Assembly: GCA_902773455.1 (NCBI GenBank)
Contig: CACYEW010000146.1
Location: forward strand, 1-22,078
DNA length: 22,078 nt
Direction: 5' to 3'
DNA from: an uncultured Ruminococcus sp.
GTDB lineage: Bacteria > Bacillota > Clostridia > Oscillospirales > CAG-272
In this document: positions 14,522 through 22,007 of the stretch, one piece after another
Layout of the letters: each line of letters starts with the position of its first letter
How positions within the stretch are numbered: the stretch's first letter is position 1
Position numbers and translations under genes: made by a program
Notes under the pieces: generated by a model
Seen by the model: the letters and a program-made list of their open reading frames with translations, nothing else
Told to the model about the DNA's origin: nothing
Database searches by the model: none

Positions 14522-15652
14522 ATGAAAGATTTATTCCACGGTGAACTTGAGATCATTGGTATGCGCGGCTGTTCCGATTTCTGCAAGCAGGTCGATAATT
14601 ATATCTGCGATTGGCGCGGTCACGAGCGTGACAGCTACATATCGGACGTTGAATGCCCCAGATTCGGAACAGGTGAGGCGAAGGGTCTCATCCACGACAC
14701 ACAGAGAGGCAAAGACGTTTATATCATAGTCGACTGTTTCAACTACGGTCCCGAAACGTATTACAATATGTACGGCAAACAGACCGCCATGTCGCCTGAC
14801 GATCATTACTGCGATCTGAAGCGCATTATAGCGGCAATAGGCGGCAAAGCGAGAAGGATCACCGTCATTATGCCCATGCTTTACGAAGGCAGACAGCACA
14901 GAAGATCCGCCAGAGAATCTCTCGACTGCGCTCTTGCGCTTCAGGAGCTTTCCTCGATGGGCGTTTCAGAGATAATCACGTTTGACGCACACGATCCCCG
15001 CGTCGTCAACTCGATACCGCTGTTCGGATTCGATAACGTTCAGGTAACGTATCAGATGATAAAAGCGTTCGTAAGAAACGTTCCCGACGCCGAACTGACC
15101 GCGGGCAAAACGATGATGATTTCGCCGGATGAAGGCGGTATGTCCCGCTGCATGTACTATTCTTCCGTTCTCGGGCTCGAGCTCGGTATGTTCTACAAAC
15201 GCCGCAATTATACTATAATAGTAAACGGCAGAAACCCGATCGAAGCTCATGAGTTCCTCGGAAACGACGTTACCGGAAAAGACGTCATCATAGTCGACGA
15301 TATGATCTCGTCCGGTGATTCCGTTATAGACATAGCGTATCAGCTCAAAGAAAAAGGCGCGAAGCGTATATTCGTTTTCGCTACCTTCGGTCTCTTCTGC
15401 AACGGATTCGAGACGATGGATAAAGCGTATAAAGAAGGCGCCCTTACCAAGATCTTTACCACGAATCTGATCTACAGAACGCCCGAGCTTCTTTCAAGAG
15501 AATGGTACTGTGAGGTAAATCTCTGCAAATACGTTGCTTATCTTATAGATACGCTCAATCACGATATGACCATCAGCGAGCTTCTGAATCCCGTCAACCG
15601 CATACATACGCTTATGGAAAAAGTAAACAGCAGAAAGAAAAAGAAAAACTGA
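14522..15652 (+). CDS. prs: Ribose-phosphate pyrophosphokinase (divergent long class)
   Basis: This is a 376-residue PRPP synthetase-like protein; it would make 5-phosphoribosyl 1-pyrophosphate from ribose 5-phosphate and ATP. It is about 60 residues longer than the standard enzyme. The ATP/ribose region reads MLYEGRQHRRSARES, against the YFGYARQDRK-type segment of classical Prs, and the regulatory-flexible region follows with FDAHDPR in place of the usual DLH. The PRPP-binding loop DVIIVDDMISSGDS is at about 254-267 and is well conserved. SPDEGGMSRC matches the usual SPDxGG site. I chose the ATG at 14522; an upstream in-frame start at 14480 gives a non-conserved basic extension. The 67-base gap after the SIS gene shows no clear promoter or terminator. 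Shine-Dalgarno is weak (GGGAAA). Confidence 0.85.
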   Translation: MKDLFHGELEIIGMRGCSDFCKQVDNYICDWRGHERDSYISDVECPRFGTGEAKGLIHDTQRGKDVYIIVDCFNYGPETYYNMYGKQTAMSPDDHYCDLKRIIAAIGGKARRITVIMPMLYEGRQHRRSARESLDCALALQELSSMGVSEIITFDAHDPRVVNSIPLFGFDNVQVTYQMIKAFVRNVPDAELTAGKTMMISPDEGGMSRCMYYSSVLGLELGMFYKRRNYTIIVNGRNPIEAHEFLGNDVTGKDVIIVDDMISSGDSVIDIAYQLKEKGAKRIFVFATFGLFCNGFETMDKAYKEGALTKIFTTNLIYRTPELLSREWYCEVNLCKYVAYLIDTLNHDMTISELLNPVNRIHTLMEKVNSRKKKKN

Positions 15653-15679
15653 CGTCCCCCTTAACGAAAGGAGAAAACG

Positions 15680-15970
15680 ATGAACGATAAACCGATAGTA
15701 AACGGAAAATATCTGATGTACAGAGGAAAACCGCTCGTCAGAGAGAAGAACGGTATATGTTACGGAAGCATGAGCGATAAGTACGTGCTTTTCATAGCCG
15801 TTATGTCTGAAAAGAAAGTCAGAGACGTATCCGTACCCGACAGAGTGATGATACAGATAATGCCTACGGATCCAAACGATAAAACGCCTCCGAAAAGTGC
15901 GATGAAGCAGGGATTATTCGAAGCGTTCGACCACGGTCTGATATGGCTTGAAAAGGCAAACAAGGGTTGA
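15680..15970 (+). CDS. Small conserved hypothetical protein (96 aa)
   Basis: I do not recognise a named family. The 96-residue protein looks like a compact beta-rich cytosolic domain. The N-terminal half has the pattern VNGKYLMYRGKPLVREKNGICYG, a hydrophobic strand YVLFIAVMS follows, and the end is HGLIWLEKA. There is no signal peptide, membrane segment or cysteine cluster; one cysteine lies near residue 27. The start has a consensus Shine-Dalgarno (AAAGGAG) about seven bases upstream. It lies 27 bases after prs and its stop is 4 bases before the pqqD-like gene, so the pair is almost certainly co-transcribed and may be functionally linked. It does not look like a RiPP precursor, since there is no leader/core division or Cys/Ser/Thr-rich tail. 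Confidence 0.7.
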   Translation: MNDKPIVNGKYLMYRGKPLVREKNGICYGSMSDKYVLFIAVMSEKKVRDVSVPDRVMIQIMPTDPNDKTPPKSAMKQGLFEAFDHGLIWLEKANKG

Positions 15971-15974
15971 TCGG

Positions 15975-16238
15975 ATGAAACTTAACGAAACTTATATGAT
16001 CAGGGAGTTCAACGGCTCGATTTACGCCGTAGCCGTTGAATCCCGCGACGGCGTTCCGAATAAACCGATAATCCTGAACGATACCGCCCGTATACTGTGG
16101 GAAGCGCTTTCCGACGAAAGAACGGAAGCCGAGCTTGTCGAAACGCTGCTTCGTGAATACGACATTCAAAGAGAAACGGCTGAAAAAGACGTCGCGGAGT
16201 TTTTATCCGTGATCGGAAAAGCCGGACTCCTTGCATAA
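15975..16238 (+). CDS. PqqD-family protein (stand-alone RRE-like domain)
   Basis: This is an 87-residue PqqD-like protein. The family fold is a winged helix (RiPP recognition element, RRE) that binds leader peptides in RiPP systems. The diagnostic central string is IILNDTARILWEALSDE, corresponding to the LNxTGxxIWxLL motif, followed by TEAELVETLLREYDI and the C-terminal helix DVAEFLSVIGKAGLL. There is no radical SAM enzyme, cyclodehydratase, protease or transporter nearby, so a RiPP role is not supported by this window. Stand-alone PqqD-like proteins are common in Clostridia beside sugar or phosphotransferase genes. I chose the ATG at 15975, four bases after the upstream stop, over the ORF beginning at 15948 that overlaps the previous gene. 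A weak AAGGG lies upstream. The next gene is 17 bases away. Confidence 0.82.
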   Translation: MKLNETYMIREFNGSIYAVAVESRDGVPNKPIILNDTARILWEALSDERTEAELVETLLREYDIQRETAEKDVAEFLSVIGKAGLLA

Positions 16239-16255
16239 TAACGGAGGTCTATCCG

Positions 16256-17338
16256 ATGGAATTATCACAAATCTGCAGAAAATTCGGTCTGAACGGCAAA
16301 TATATCGGAGCGACTCTGCTGAAAAGCGGAAACATAAACAAAACTTATAAAGTCGATTTCGATAACAACGGCAGAACCGATAGCTATATCATTCAAAAGA
16401 TAAATACGTACGTCTTCAAAAAGCCGGAGCACATCATGGCAAATATCGAAGGCGTGACGAGGCATATCGCGGCAAAGCTGCCGGATTGCAAAAGAGAACG
16501 CGGCGTACTCAGCTTTCTTTACACGGAAGAGAATAAAAACTACTATGTAGACGAGGAAGGCGGCTTCTGGCGCGGATACGGATTCATCCCGAATTCGATC
16601 ACGTACGACGCGTTCGATACCGGACTTCTGAGAGCCGCCGGAGAAGCGTTCGGCGAATTCCAGCTTCTGCTTGCCGATTACGACGCGTCGAGTCTGTACG
16701 AGATAATACCGGACTTTCACAATACGAAAGCCCGTTACCGCGTTTTTGAAGAAAAAGTCCTCAAAGACGAATATAATAGAGTCGACGGCGTCAGGGAAGA
16801 GGTTGATTTTCTCTTCAAGGTCAGACCTATCGGCGAAGCGCTCGTGAATATGCTTGAAAGCGGTGAGCTTCCGCTTCGCGTAACGCATAACGATACGAAG
16901 GGCAACAACATATTATTCGATATCGATACGAACGAAACTCTTGCCGTTATAGATCTCGACACGGTAATGCCGGGACTTATGGCGTACGATTTCGGCGACG
17001 CCGTCCGATTTGCCGCGAATACGTCGGCTGAAGATGAACCCGATATTTCAAAAACGTCGCTCGATCTTGAAAAATTCGAAGCGTTTTCCGAGGGCTACGT
17101 CGGAAAGATCAAAAACACGTCTACCGGAAACGAGCTGAAGACGCTCGTTACCGGAGCGCTCGTAATGACGATAGAGCTTGCCGTGAGATTTCTCGACGAC
17201 TATATCGACGGGGATAAATATTTCAAGCTGAATTATCCGGAGCACAATCTCGTAAGAACGCGATGCCAGATCGCGCTCATTAAGGATATGCTGAAAAAAC
17301 GCGGAGTTATGGACAGGATCATAGAAAAATATATCTGA
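16256..17338 (+). CDS. NahK-like sugar kinase (aminoglycoside phosphotransferase fold)
   Basis: This is a 360-residue kinase of the aminoglycoside phosphotransferase/choline kinase fold. The catalytic loop is THNDTKGNN with D213 and N218. The metal-binding IDLDT follows (D233, D235), then VMPGLMAYDFGDAVRFAAN. The combination HNDTK-NNILFD and DLDTVMPGL-YDFGDA, plus the 360-residue length, closely resembles bifidobacterial N-acetylhexosamine 1-kinase (NahK/LnpB), which phosphorylates GlcNAc or GalNAc at C1 in the galacto/lacto-N-biose pathway. The N-terminal LKSGNINKTYKV is the typical nucleotide-binding strand pair. The protein is cytosolic. A lacto-N-biose phosphorylase and sugar-nucleotide enzymes are not present here. 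A different anomeric or choline-type kinase remains possible. The start has GGAGG nine bases upstream. The gene is in the same unit as the PqqD-like and LCP-like genes. Confidence 0.8.
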   Translation: MELSQICRKFGLNGKYIGATLLKSGNINKTYKVDFDNNGRTDSYIIQKINTYVFKKPEHIMANIEGVTRHIAAKLPDCKRERGVLSFLYTEENKNYYVDEEGGFWRGYGFIPNSITYDAFDTGLLRAAGEAFGEFQLLLADYDASSLYEIIPDFHNTKARYRVFEEKVLKDEYNRVDGVREEVDFLFKVRPIGEALVNMLESGELPLRVTHNDTKGNNILFDIDTNETLAVIDLDTVMPGLMAYDFGDAVRFAANTSAEDEPDISKTSLDLEKFEAFSEGYVGKIKNTSTGNELKTLVTGALVMTIELAVRFLDDYIDGDKYFKLNYPEHNLVRTRCQIALIKDMLKKRGVMDRIIEKYI

Positions 17339-17355
17339 ATGAAAGGACGTAAACC

Positions 17356-18420
17356 GTGAAAAATGCAATAATAGCGATAATCGTTGCGCTGGCTATGGTA
17401 GGATCTGCCGTCGCGCCTCCCGTTATAAACGCGATAGGCGCCGCGACAGCCGTAAAAAACGCCGTAGGGATCACAACAGATAACGCCGTAAAAACCGCCG
17501 AAAGGAAAAATAACGATTATAAAGCCGACGTTTCAACAGTACCTGCTCCCGACAAAACGCAGATCGGCGACGACGAATACGGCGCAAGCGTCGTTGTAAC
17601 AGACTTTACGAAAGGTTACGCAGGCGATACGCCGATCTATAAGACGGAAAACGTGTCGGGCGGCTCCGTCAATATTCTGATCACGTACTGCGATCCGTAT
17701 GCGCTTGCGTCAGGCGAAGAATTCGACGCTTCGCTGATCCTGACAGTAAACGCGGAGAATAAAAAGGCGATGCTTACAAAGGTGAGCAATAACCTTTACG
17801 TTCCCATCGAAGGCCACGAATGGAACAGACTCGGCGCCGCTTTCGAATACGGCGGAATAGGCCTTTACATCAACACGTTGAACGAAGTGTTCGGTCTCGA
17901 TATTCAGGATTATCTGATCATCGATCTGACGCACGCCGACGAGGCGGTTGATTGGCTCGGCGGCATCGACGTTACGCTCGATCAGGCGGCGGTCGATCAT
18001 TTCAAGGGTACTTATTCATATACCGCGGGTGAAAATCATCTCAACGGCAAACAGTTTATAGATCTTGTAAAAGCCGTTAAGAACGAACAGATCAACGAAA
18101 CTGAAGAGATGACGCGCAGTATCGAACGTTCGTCCGAAGAGATGATGAAAAAGCTTCAGAACAGTTCGGATATCTCGGGTTTACGGAATATAGTCAGAAC
18201 TCTGCTGAAATCGAATATGAACGCGCTCGACATAATAAGTCTCGTGTTCAAACTGATGCCGACGGTCAACAGCGCTTCCGACATACAACCGCAGGATATA
18301 ACGACAAAAGTCGAAAAGGCGATCGTCACGGTAAAAGAAACGGGCAAACAAATAGCCGTTTTGATCATGGAAAGCATCGAACAGGTAAGACAAGAGCTTT
18401 CGTCAAGGATATACGGTTGA
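17356..18420 (+). CDS. LytR-CpsA-Psr (LCP)-like protein with degenerate active site
   Basis: This is a 354-residue protein with a short N-terminal membrane anchor (about 3-20) and a linker to residue 100, then an LCP-like domain (about 104-245). Family correspondences are NILITYCD (106-113) for NILLLGxD, FDASLILTVN (123-132) for DAxMLxTIN, KVSNNLYVPI (142-151) for SIPRDTYVxI, NRLGAAFEYGG for the NAAYxxGG string, and LGGIDVTL. LCP enzymes transfer glycopolymers to peptidoglycan. Here the Arg-Asp pair of the central motif is Asn-Asn (145-146), and the Arg pair near the end (FVRxR) is replaced by LVKAVKNE. The enzyme may therefore be inactive or have changed function. The long C-terminal helical part (about 245-354) is unlike standard LCP. 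The start is GTG with AAAGGA upstream. A strong terminator follows. Confidence 0.68.
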   Translation: MKNAIIAIIVALAMVGSAVAPPVINAIGAATAVKNAVGITTDNAVKTAERKNNDYKADVSTVPAPDKTQIGDDEYGASVVVTDFTKGYAGDTPIYKTENVSGGSVNILITYCDPYALASGEEFDASLILTVNAENKKAMLTKVSNNLYVPIEGHEWNRLGAAFEYGGIGLYINTLNEVFGLDIQDYLIIDLTHADEAVDWLGGIDVTLDQAAVDHFKGTYSYTAGENHLNGKQFIDLVKAVKNEQINETEEMTRSIERSSEEMMKKLQNSSDISGLRNIVRTLLKSNMNALDIISLVFKLMPTVNSASDIQPQDITTKVEKAIVTVKETGKQIAVLIMESIEQVRQELSSRIYG

Positions 18421-18432
18421 TAAAAAGCGATA

Positions 18433-18459
18433 AAAAAAGGGCGGTGACCGCCCTTTTTT
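18433..18459. terminator. Bidirectional rho-independent terminator
   Basis: A run of A, then GGGCGG (18439-18444), a three-base loop, CCGCCC (18448-18453) and six T (18454-18459) form a near-perfect palindrome. On either strand a GC-rich stem is followed by a U-run. It lies between the end of the rightward LCP gene (18420) and the end of the leftward lipoprotein gene (18465), so it serves both convergent transcripts. Confidence 0.95.
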
Positions 18460-18464
18460 CGCGT

Positions 18465-20540
18465 TTATTTTTCTGTAAGATCGGGACAGGGCTTTCCGGC
18501 TCTGTAATCGGAAATATACTGACACAGCCATCTGTAATACAGATCGCCGTGACCGCCCTCCATAGGTTCTATATCTCTGCTGTATTCCTGATTAAAGTTG
18601 TCGGTAAATATGAATCCCACGTTATCGACGTAATACAACTGAGCGCACCATTCGTTCCACCACGTTACGGTGACGATCTTAGGACGCACTTTGAACGCCG
18701 TCTGCCACTGTTTGTTCCAGAAGCGCCCTCCGTCTCTTCCGTGCGCCGTGGGTAATGACATATACGTTTCCTGCGTTGCGACAGCGACGGAAACATGTTC
18801 GGGATTCTTTGCGGAGTCGTACGAGACGGTTTTGTCGTTTGATATCTCAAGGTAAGACCATTGACCGGTCTTCGCCTTACCCTGCAGACCGTACATGCTC
18901 CTTATCGTGAATTTATCGTAGTTTTTCAGCGTTTTTGTCTTTTCCCAGTTCATTATGAAAGGCTTGCCGTCCCAGTAAACGAAGCAGTCCTGCCATTTTT
19001 CAACGCCGTAGAACTGATCGTAGATCTGATCGAACATATTCTCGGATCCCATCCAGAACACGACGTAAGGCGTACCGAGCCCTTCCGCTCTCATTTCCAT
19101 AATGGTGTCGAGCAGAGCGTGCGAAGGCTTTTCTATGTAAGAAGCCCACGGAGAAGTACCAACGTCGTAGCCGGGGGACGTTGCGTAAGTATAATCGAGG
19201 ATTATGAAATCAACGCCCGCGTTATAAAGAAGCGTCATATTGTTTCGTATCGCCTGCTTGTCGCTGCTTCTGTAATATCCCTGCGCCGGCTTTGACCAGT
19301 AATGGAAAGCGGTAAGGGCGTTATGCCTCTCGTCCTTCGTACCGAACCCGTACTGCGTGCTGAAGCCGTATTTTTCCGTGTATTCCGGCACGTTATGCCA
19401 GCTTTCGACCGGTTCGTCTCCGTCGCCGAGTATCGCGTTGAACCACATCGTATAGCAAATACCGACAACGTCGCTGCGGTCCGTTATATCGCAGCCGAGT
19501 TTGTTGTTTCCGACCGGAGTCGCGGTGATCTCTACCGTTTCTCCGCCTTTGCCCTCAGAACATCCGTATACTTTCATATCGTCGATACCGAATCCTCCCC
19601 CGCCGTGACCGAATACGGTGAAATGACTGCCGGAGACGGACGCCATGTCGAGAGCGCCCTCGTATACACTGCCGCCGTTTCCGTCGGTTACGGTCACCTT
19701 GCCGTCTTTACATACTATTTTCGTCACGAGCGAATTTTTAAGATAAATATATATTTCTTTTCCCGATGTACATACTACGTCGAGAGCCGTCGGACTGGAT
19801 ATAAGATCCTCCGGTACGGGGACCGATACGTTGCCCGCCGGCCAGTTCCAGGTCGATCTGTCGCCTGCATAGACCGTCAAAGCTTTCGCAGCGCTGTTGA
19901 GCGAAAACCATACGCCGTCGCCCGGGTTATCGGGTATCGTAAACGTGTAGTTGCTTACGTAACAGCCTATGAATCCCGCTATCCACGGAGCTGGGTTGCT
20001 TGAATACTCGGTAAGCGAAGCGGAAAGTACGACCTGCTTGTATTTTGCGGTCGAAGCGTCAGCCGACGGAGCCCACGTAGTCCAACCGCCGGAAATGTGA
20101 TTGGCTTCGTTTTCCGAATACGGAATATATAATACGCCGTCGTGTATACCGACCGGGCCGCCTCCGCCGCTGCGCGGTACTGCGGTACCGCCGCAGGTGA
20201 TATCGCCGTCGGAAAAATCGGAATCGAACAACGTGAATACGCCTTTATCCGAAGCCGATACGGGTTTGCCGATCAGATCATCCGGAAAAGGTATATTGTC
20301 AACGCCGACGACTTTCTTTTCATATACGACTTTGCCCTGATTGAATACCGTTTCGCCTTCCGTTTCCGCCTCGGTCGTTATGACGTGAGCTTCGGTCTGC
20401 GCTTCTGTCTGCGCCTCGGTCCCGACGGGCGCCGTCGCCTTATCGGTCGTTACCGACGGCGCTTCCGTAACGCATGAACCGAATAAAAGCAAAACGGAAA
20501 GAAACATAGAAATTAAAACTGTAATACGGTTGAATTTCAT
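18465..20540 (-). CDS. Secreted lipoprotein with GH71/GH99-like glycoside hydrolase region
   Basis: This is a 691-residue predicted lipoprotein. Hydrophobic residues 7-20 end in the lipobox LFGSC with Cys23. A Thr/Glu/Ala linker with a TEAQ repeat follows. Residues about 70-330 look like a concanavalin/laminin-G type beta-sandwich, rich in Gly, Ser, Trp and Tyr. Residues about 345-680 resemble the GH71/GH99-like TIM-barrel hydrolases: GVDFIILDYTY, TPYVVFWMG, KPFIMNWE and a terminal TWWNEW (626-631) with E630 a candidate catalytic acid, equivalent to the WNEW of related proteins. Such enzymes cleave alpha-mannan or alpha-glucan glycans; the substrate here is unknown. The ATG at 20540 has AAAGGAT upstream; the in-frame TTG at 20600 lies in the -35 box of the promoter. 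The gene is monocistronic, convergent with the LCP gene and divergent from rlmD. Confidence 0.72.
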   Translation of the reverse strand: MKFNRITVLISMFLSVLLLFGSCVTEAPSVTTDKATAPVGTEAQTEAQTEAHVITTEAETEGETVFNQGKVVYEKKVVGVDNIPFPDDLIGKPVSASDKGVFTLFDSDFSDGDITCGGTAVPRSGGGGPVGIHDGVLYIPYSENEANHISGGWTTWAPSADASTAKYKQVVLSASLTEYSSNPAPWIAGFIGCYVSNYTFTIPDNPGDGVWFSLNSAAKALTVYAGDRSTWNWPAGNVSVPVPEDLISSPTALDVVCTSGKEIYIYLKNSLVTKIVCKDGKVTVTDGNGGSVYEGALDMASVSGSHFTVFGHGGGGFGIDDMKVYGCSEGKGGETVEITATPVGNNKLGCDITDRSDVVGICYTMWFNAILGDGDEPVESWHNVPEYTEKYGFSTQYGFGTKDERHNALTAFHYWSKPAQGYYRSSDKQAIRNNMTLLYNAGVDFIILDYTYATSPGYDVGTSPWASYIEKPSHALLDTIMEMRAEGLGTPYVVFWMGSENMFDQIYDQFYGVEKWQDCFVYWDGKPFIMNWEKTKTLKNYDKFTIRSMYGLQGKAKTGQWSYLEISNDKTVSYDSAKNPEHVSVAVATQETYMSLPTAHGRDGGRFWNKQWQTAFKVRPKIVTVTWWNEWCAQLYYVDNVGFIFTDNFNQEYSRDIEPMEGGHGDLYYRWLCQYISDYRAGKPCPDLTEK

Positions 20541-20571
20541 ATTCGCCGATCCTTTCTTTGATTCTGTTATC

Positions 20572-20600
20572 ATTTTACCACAAAAGAAAAATAAAATCAA
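20572..20600 (-). promoter_or_regulatory. Sigma-A type promoter for the lipoprotein gene
   Basis: On the minus strand TTGATT (20595-20600), a 17-base spacer and TAAAAT (20572-20577) form a housekeeping-type promoter. It would give a leader of about 25 to 30 bases before the ATG at 20540. It is separated from the divergent rlmD promoter by only 18 bases. Confidence 0.6.
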
Positions 20601-20618
20601 TATTTTTTATAATCTCTC

Positions 20619-20647
20619 TTGTATTTTTTTTATTGTTATGATATAAT
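20619..20647 (+). promoter_or_regulatory. Extended -10 promoter for rlmD
   Basis: TG-A-TATAAT (20639-20647) is an extended -10 with an exact TATAAT (20642-20647). The -35 is weak, TTGTAT (20619-20624), with a 17-base spacer. A start about seven bases downstream (near 20654) would place the ATG at 20661 almost at the 5' end of the message, and the ATG at 20682 after a leader of about 28 bases. Neither has a Shine-Dalgarno. Confidence 0.65.
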
Positions 20648-20681
20648 TTTATAAAATAATATGGGGTATTGTTTTTTTGCG

Positions 20682-22007
20682 ATGTTTATTGAAAAAGGAT
20701 GCGTTTTTACCGTAGAAATAACCGGTATGACAAACGAGGGTGCGGGCGTATGCCGCGTTTGTGAAACGGTCGTTTTCGTTATCGGCGCGGTTACGGAAGA
20801 CGTTTGCAAGATTAAAATAATCAAAACAGCAAGATCGTATTGCGTTGCCGCGATAGTAAAAATGATCGAGCCGTCGAAATACAGATCGAACCCCGAATGC
20901 TGCGTAAAACGGTGCGGAGGGTGCGTCTTTCAAAACGTTTCTTATGAATATGAGCTTTTGCTCAAACGCGGTTTCGTGGAATCGGCGTTTCGAAAAGCCG
21001 GCGTGGATATTTTCGTCGAAAATACCGCGGCCGCGGGCGGCACGCGCGGATACAGGAACAAAGCGCAGTTTCCCGTTTGTGAAAGGAACGGAAAAGTCGA
21101 ATTCGGCTTTTTTGCAAAAAGAACGCACGACGCCGTATCGTTTGAAAAATGCTCCATAAATCCCGACAAGTTTTCCGATATCGCTAAATACGTATGCGAT
21201 CTGGCAAATGAATTCGGGATCACCGCTTATAACGAAATTACGGGCAAAGGGCTTTTGCGCCATATTTATCTGAGATCCGGCGAAAATACGGTATTGACCC
21301 TCGTGCTGAACGGAAACAGGCTTCCTCACAAGGACGATTTTATAAACAGGATCACGTCGGAATTCGATCGGATCACCGGTATCGTGCTGAACGTGAATAC
21401 TGAAAATACAAACGTAATCGCCGGCGACAAGTATATAACGGTTTACGGCGATCCGCTCGTTTACGACGAACTGTGCGGCAAACGGTTCGCCGTTGCCCCG
21501 GCCTCGTTTTATCAGGTAAATCACGATTGCTGCGAAGCGCTTTACATGAAAGCGAAAGAATTGCTCGATATAAAACCCGGCGAAACGGCGGTGGATCTTT
21601 ACTGCGGAGTCGGTACTGTAGGCCTTTGCGTTGCTGATCAGGCGAAAAGACTTATCGGAATCGAGATCGTGCCCGAAGCGGTTGAAAATGCTGAATATAA
21701 CGCAAAGATAAACCATGTAAACAACGCGGAATTTTACTGCGGCGACAGCTCGATCGTTAAGAATATCGTAAAGACTCCCGACGCGGTGATAGTCGATCCG
21801 CCGAGAAAAGGTCTGTCAGACGACGTTATCATTGCGATATCTGAATTGAAGCCGAAAAAACTGCTTTATATTTCGTGCAACCCCGACACTCTCGCACGCG
21901 ACGTAAAAAAGCTCTCGGATGATTATACGTTCGGCACTGCGTACCCGTTCAATATGTTCCCGCGAACAGGTCATGTCGAGACAGTCGTTCGACTGTCTCG
22001 ACAATGA
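20682..22007 (+). CDS. rlmD: 23S rRNA (uracil-C5)-methyltransferase RlmD/RlmCD-type
   Basis: This SAM-dependent RNA m5U methyltransferase of the TrmA/RlmC/RlmD family makes 5-methyluridine in 23S rRNA. A small N-terminal TRAM-like domain (about 1-60) is followed by iron-sulfur cysteines in CCVKRCGGC and a later FEKCSINP. The SAM-binding site is VDLYCGVGTVGL. The motifs IVDPPRKGLS and ISCNPDTLARD contain the nucleophile cysteine C399. Which site is modified cannot be decided. The first cysteine of the cluster motif is spaced by four residues before CGGC rather than the more usual five. I prefer the ATG at 20682 because it aligns with the family's start; an in-frame ATG at 20661 adds seven residues. 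The last residues after HVETVV (RLSRQ) are encoded by the second arm of a palindrome, and the stop codon is in an array linker. Confidence 0.9.
   Translation: MFIEKGCVFTVEITGMTNEGAGVCRVCETVVFVIGAVTEDVCKIKIIKTARSYCVAAIVKMIEPSKYRSNPECCVKRCGGCVFQNVSYEYELLLKRGFVESAFRKAGVDIFVENTAAAGGTRGYRNKAQFPVCERNGKVEFGFFAKRTHDAVSFEKCSINPDKFSDIAKYVCDLANEFGITAYNEITGKGLLRHIYLRSGENTVLTLVLNGNRLPHKDDFINRITSEFDRITGIVLNVNTENTNVIAGDKYITVYGDPLVYDELCGKRFAVAPASFYQVNHDCCEALYMKAKELLDIKPGETAVDLYCGVGTVGLCVADQAKRLIGIEIVPEAVENAEYNAKINHVNNAEFYCGDSSIVKNIVKTPDAVIVDPPRKGLSDDVIIAISELKPKKLLYISCNPDTLARDVKKLSDDYTFGTAYPFNMFPRTGHVETVVRLSRQ

Noticed and set aside
15680..16238. RiPP biosynthetic locus
   Set aside because: Only a PqqD-like protein is present; no maturase, precursor-like peptide or transporter was seen within several kilobases.
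20541..20600. N-terminal extension of the lipoprotein from a TTG at 20600
   Set aside because: It would start in the -35 box and place residues before a clear signal peptide; the ATG at 20540 has a proper Shine-Dalgarno and lipobox spacing.
20649..21716. Long minus-strand open frame of 355 codons
   Set aside because: It is antisense to rlmD, whose motifs and end are clear. The product shows no recognisable domain.
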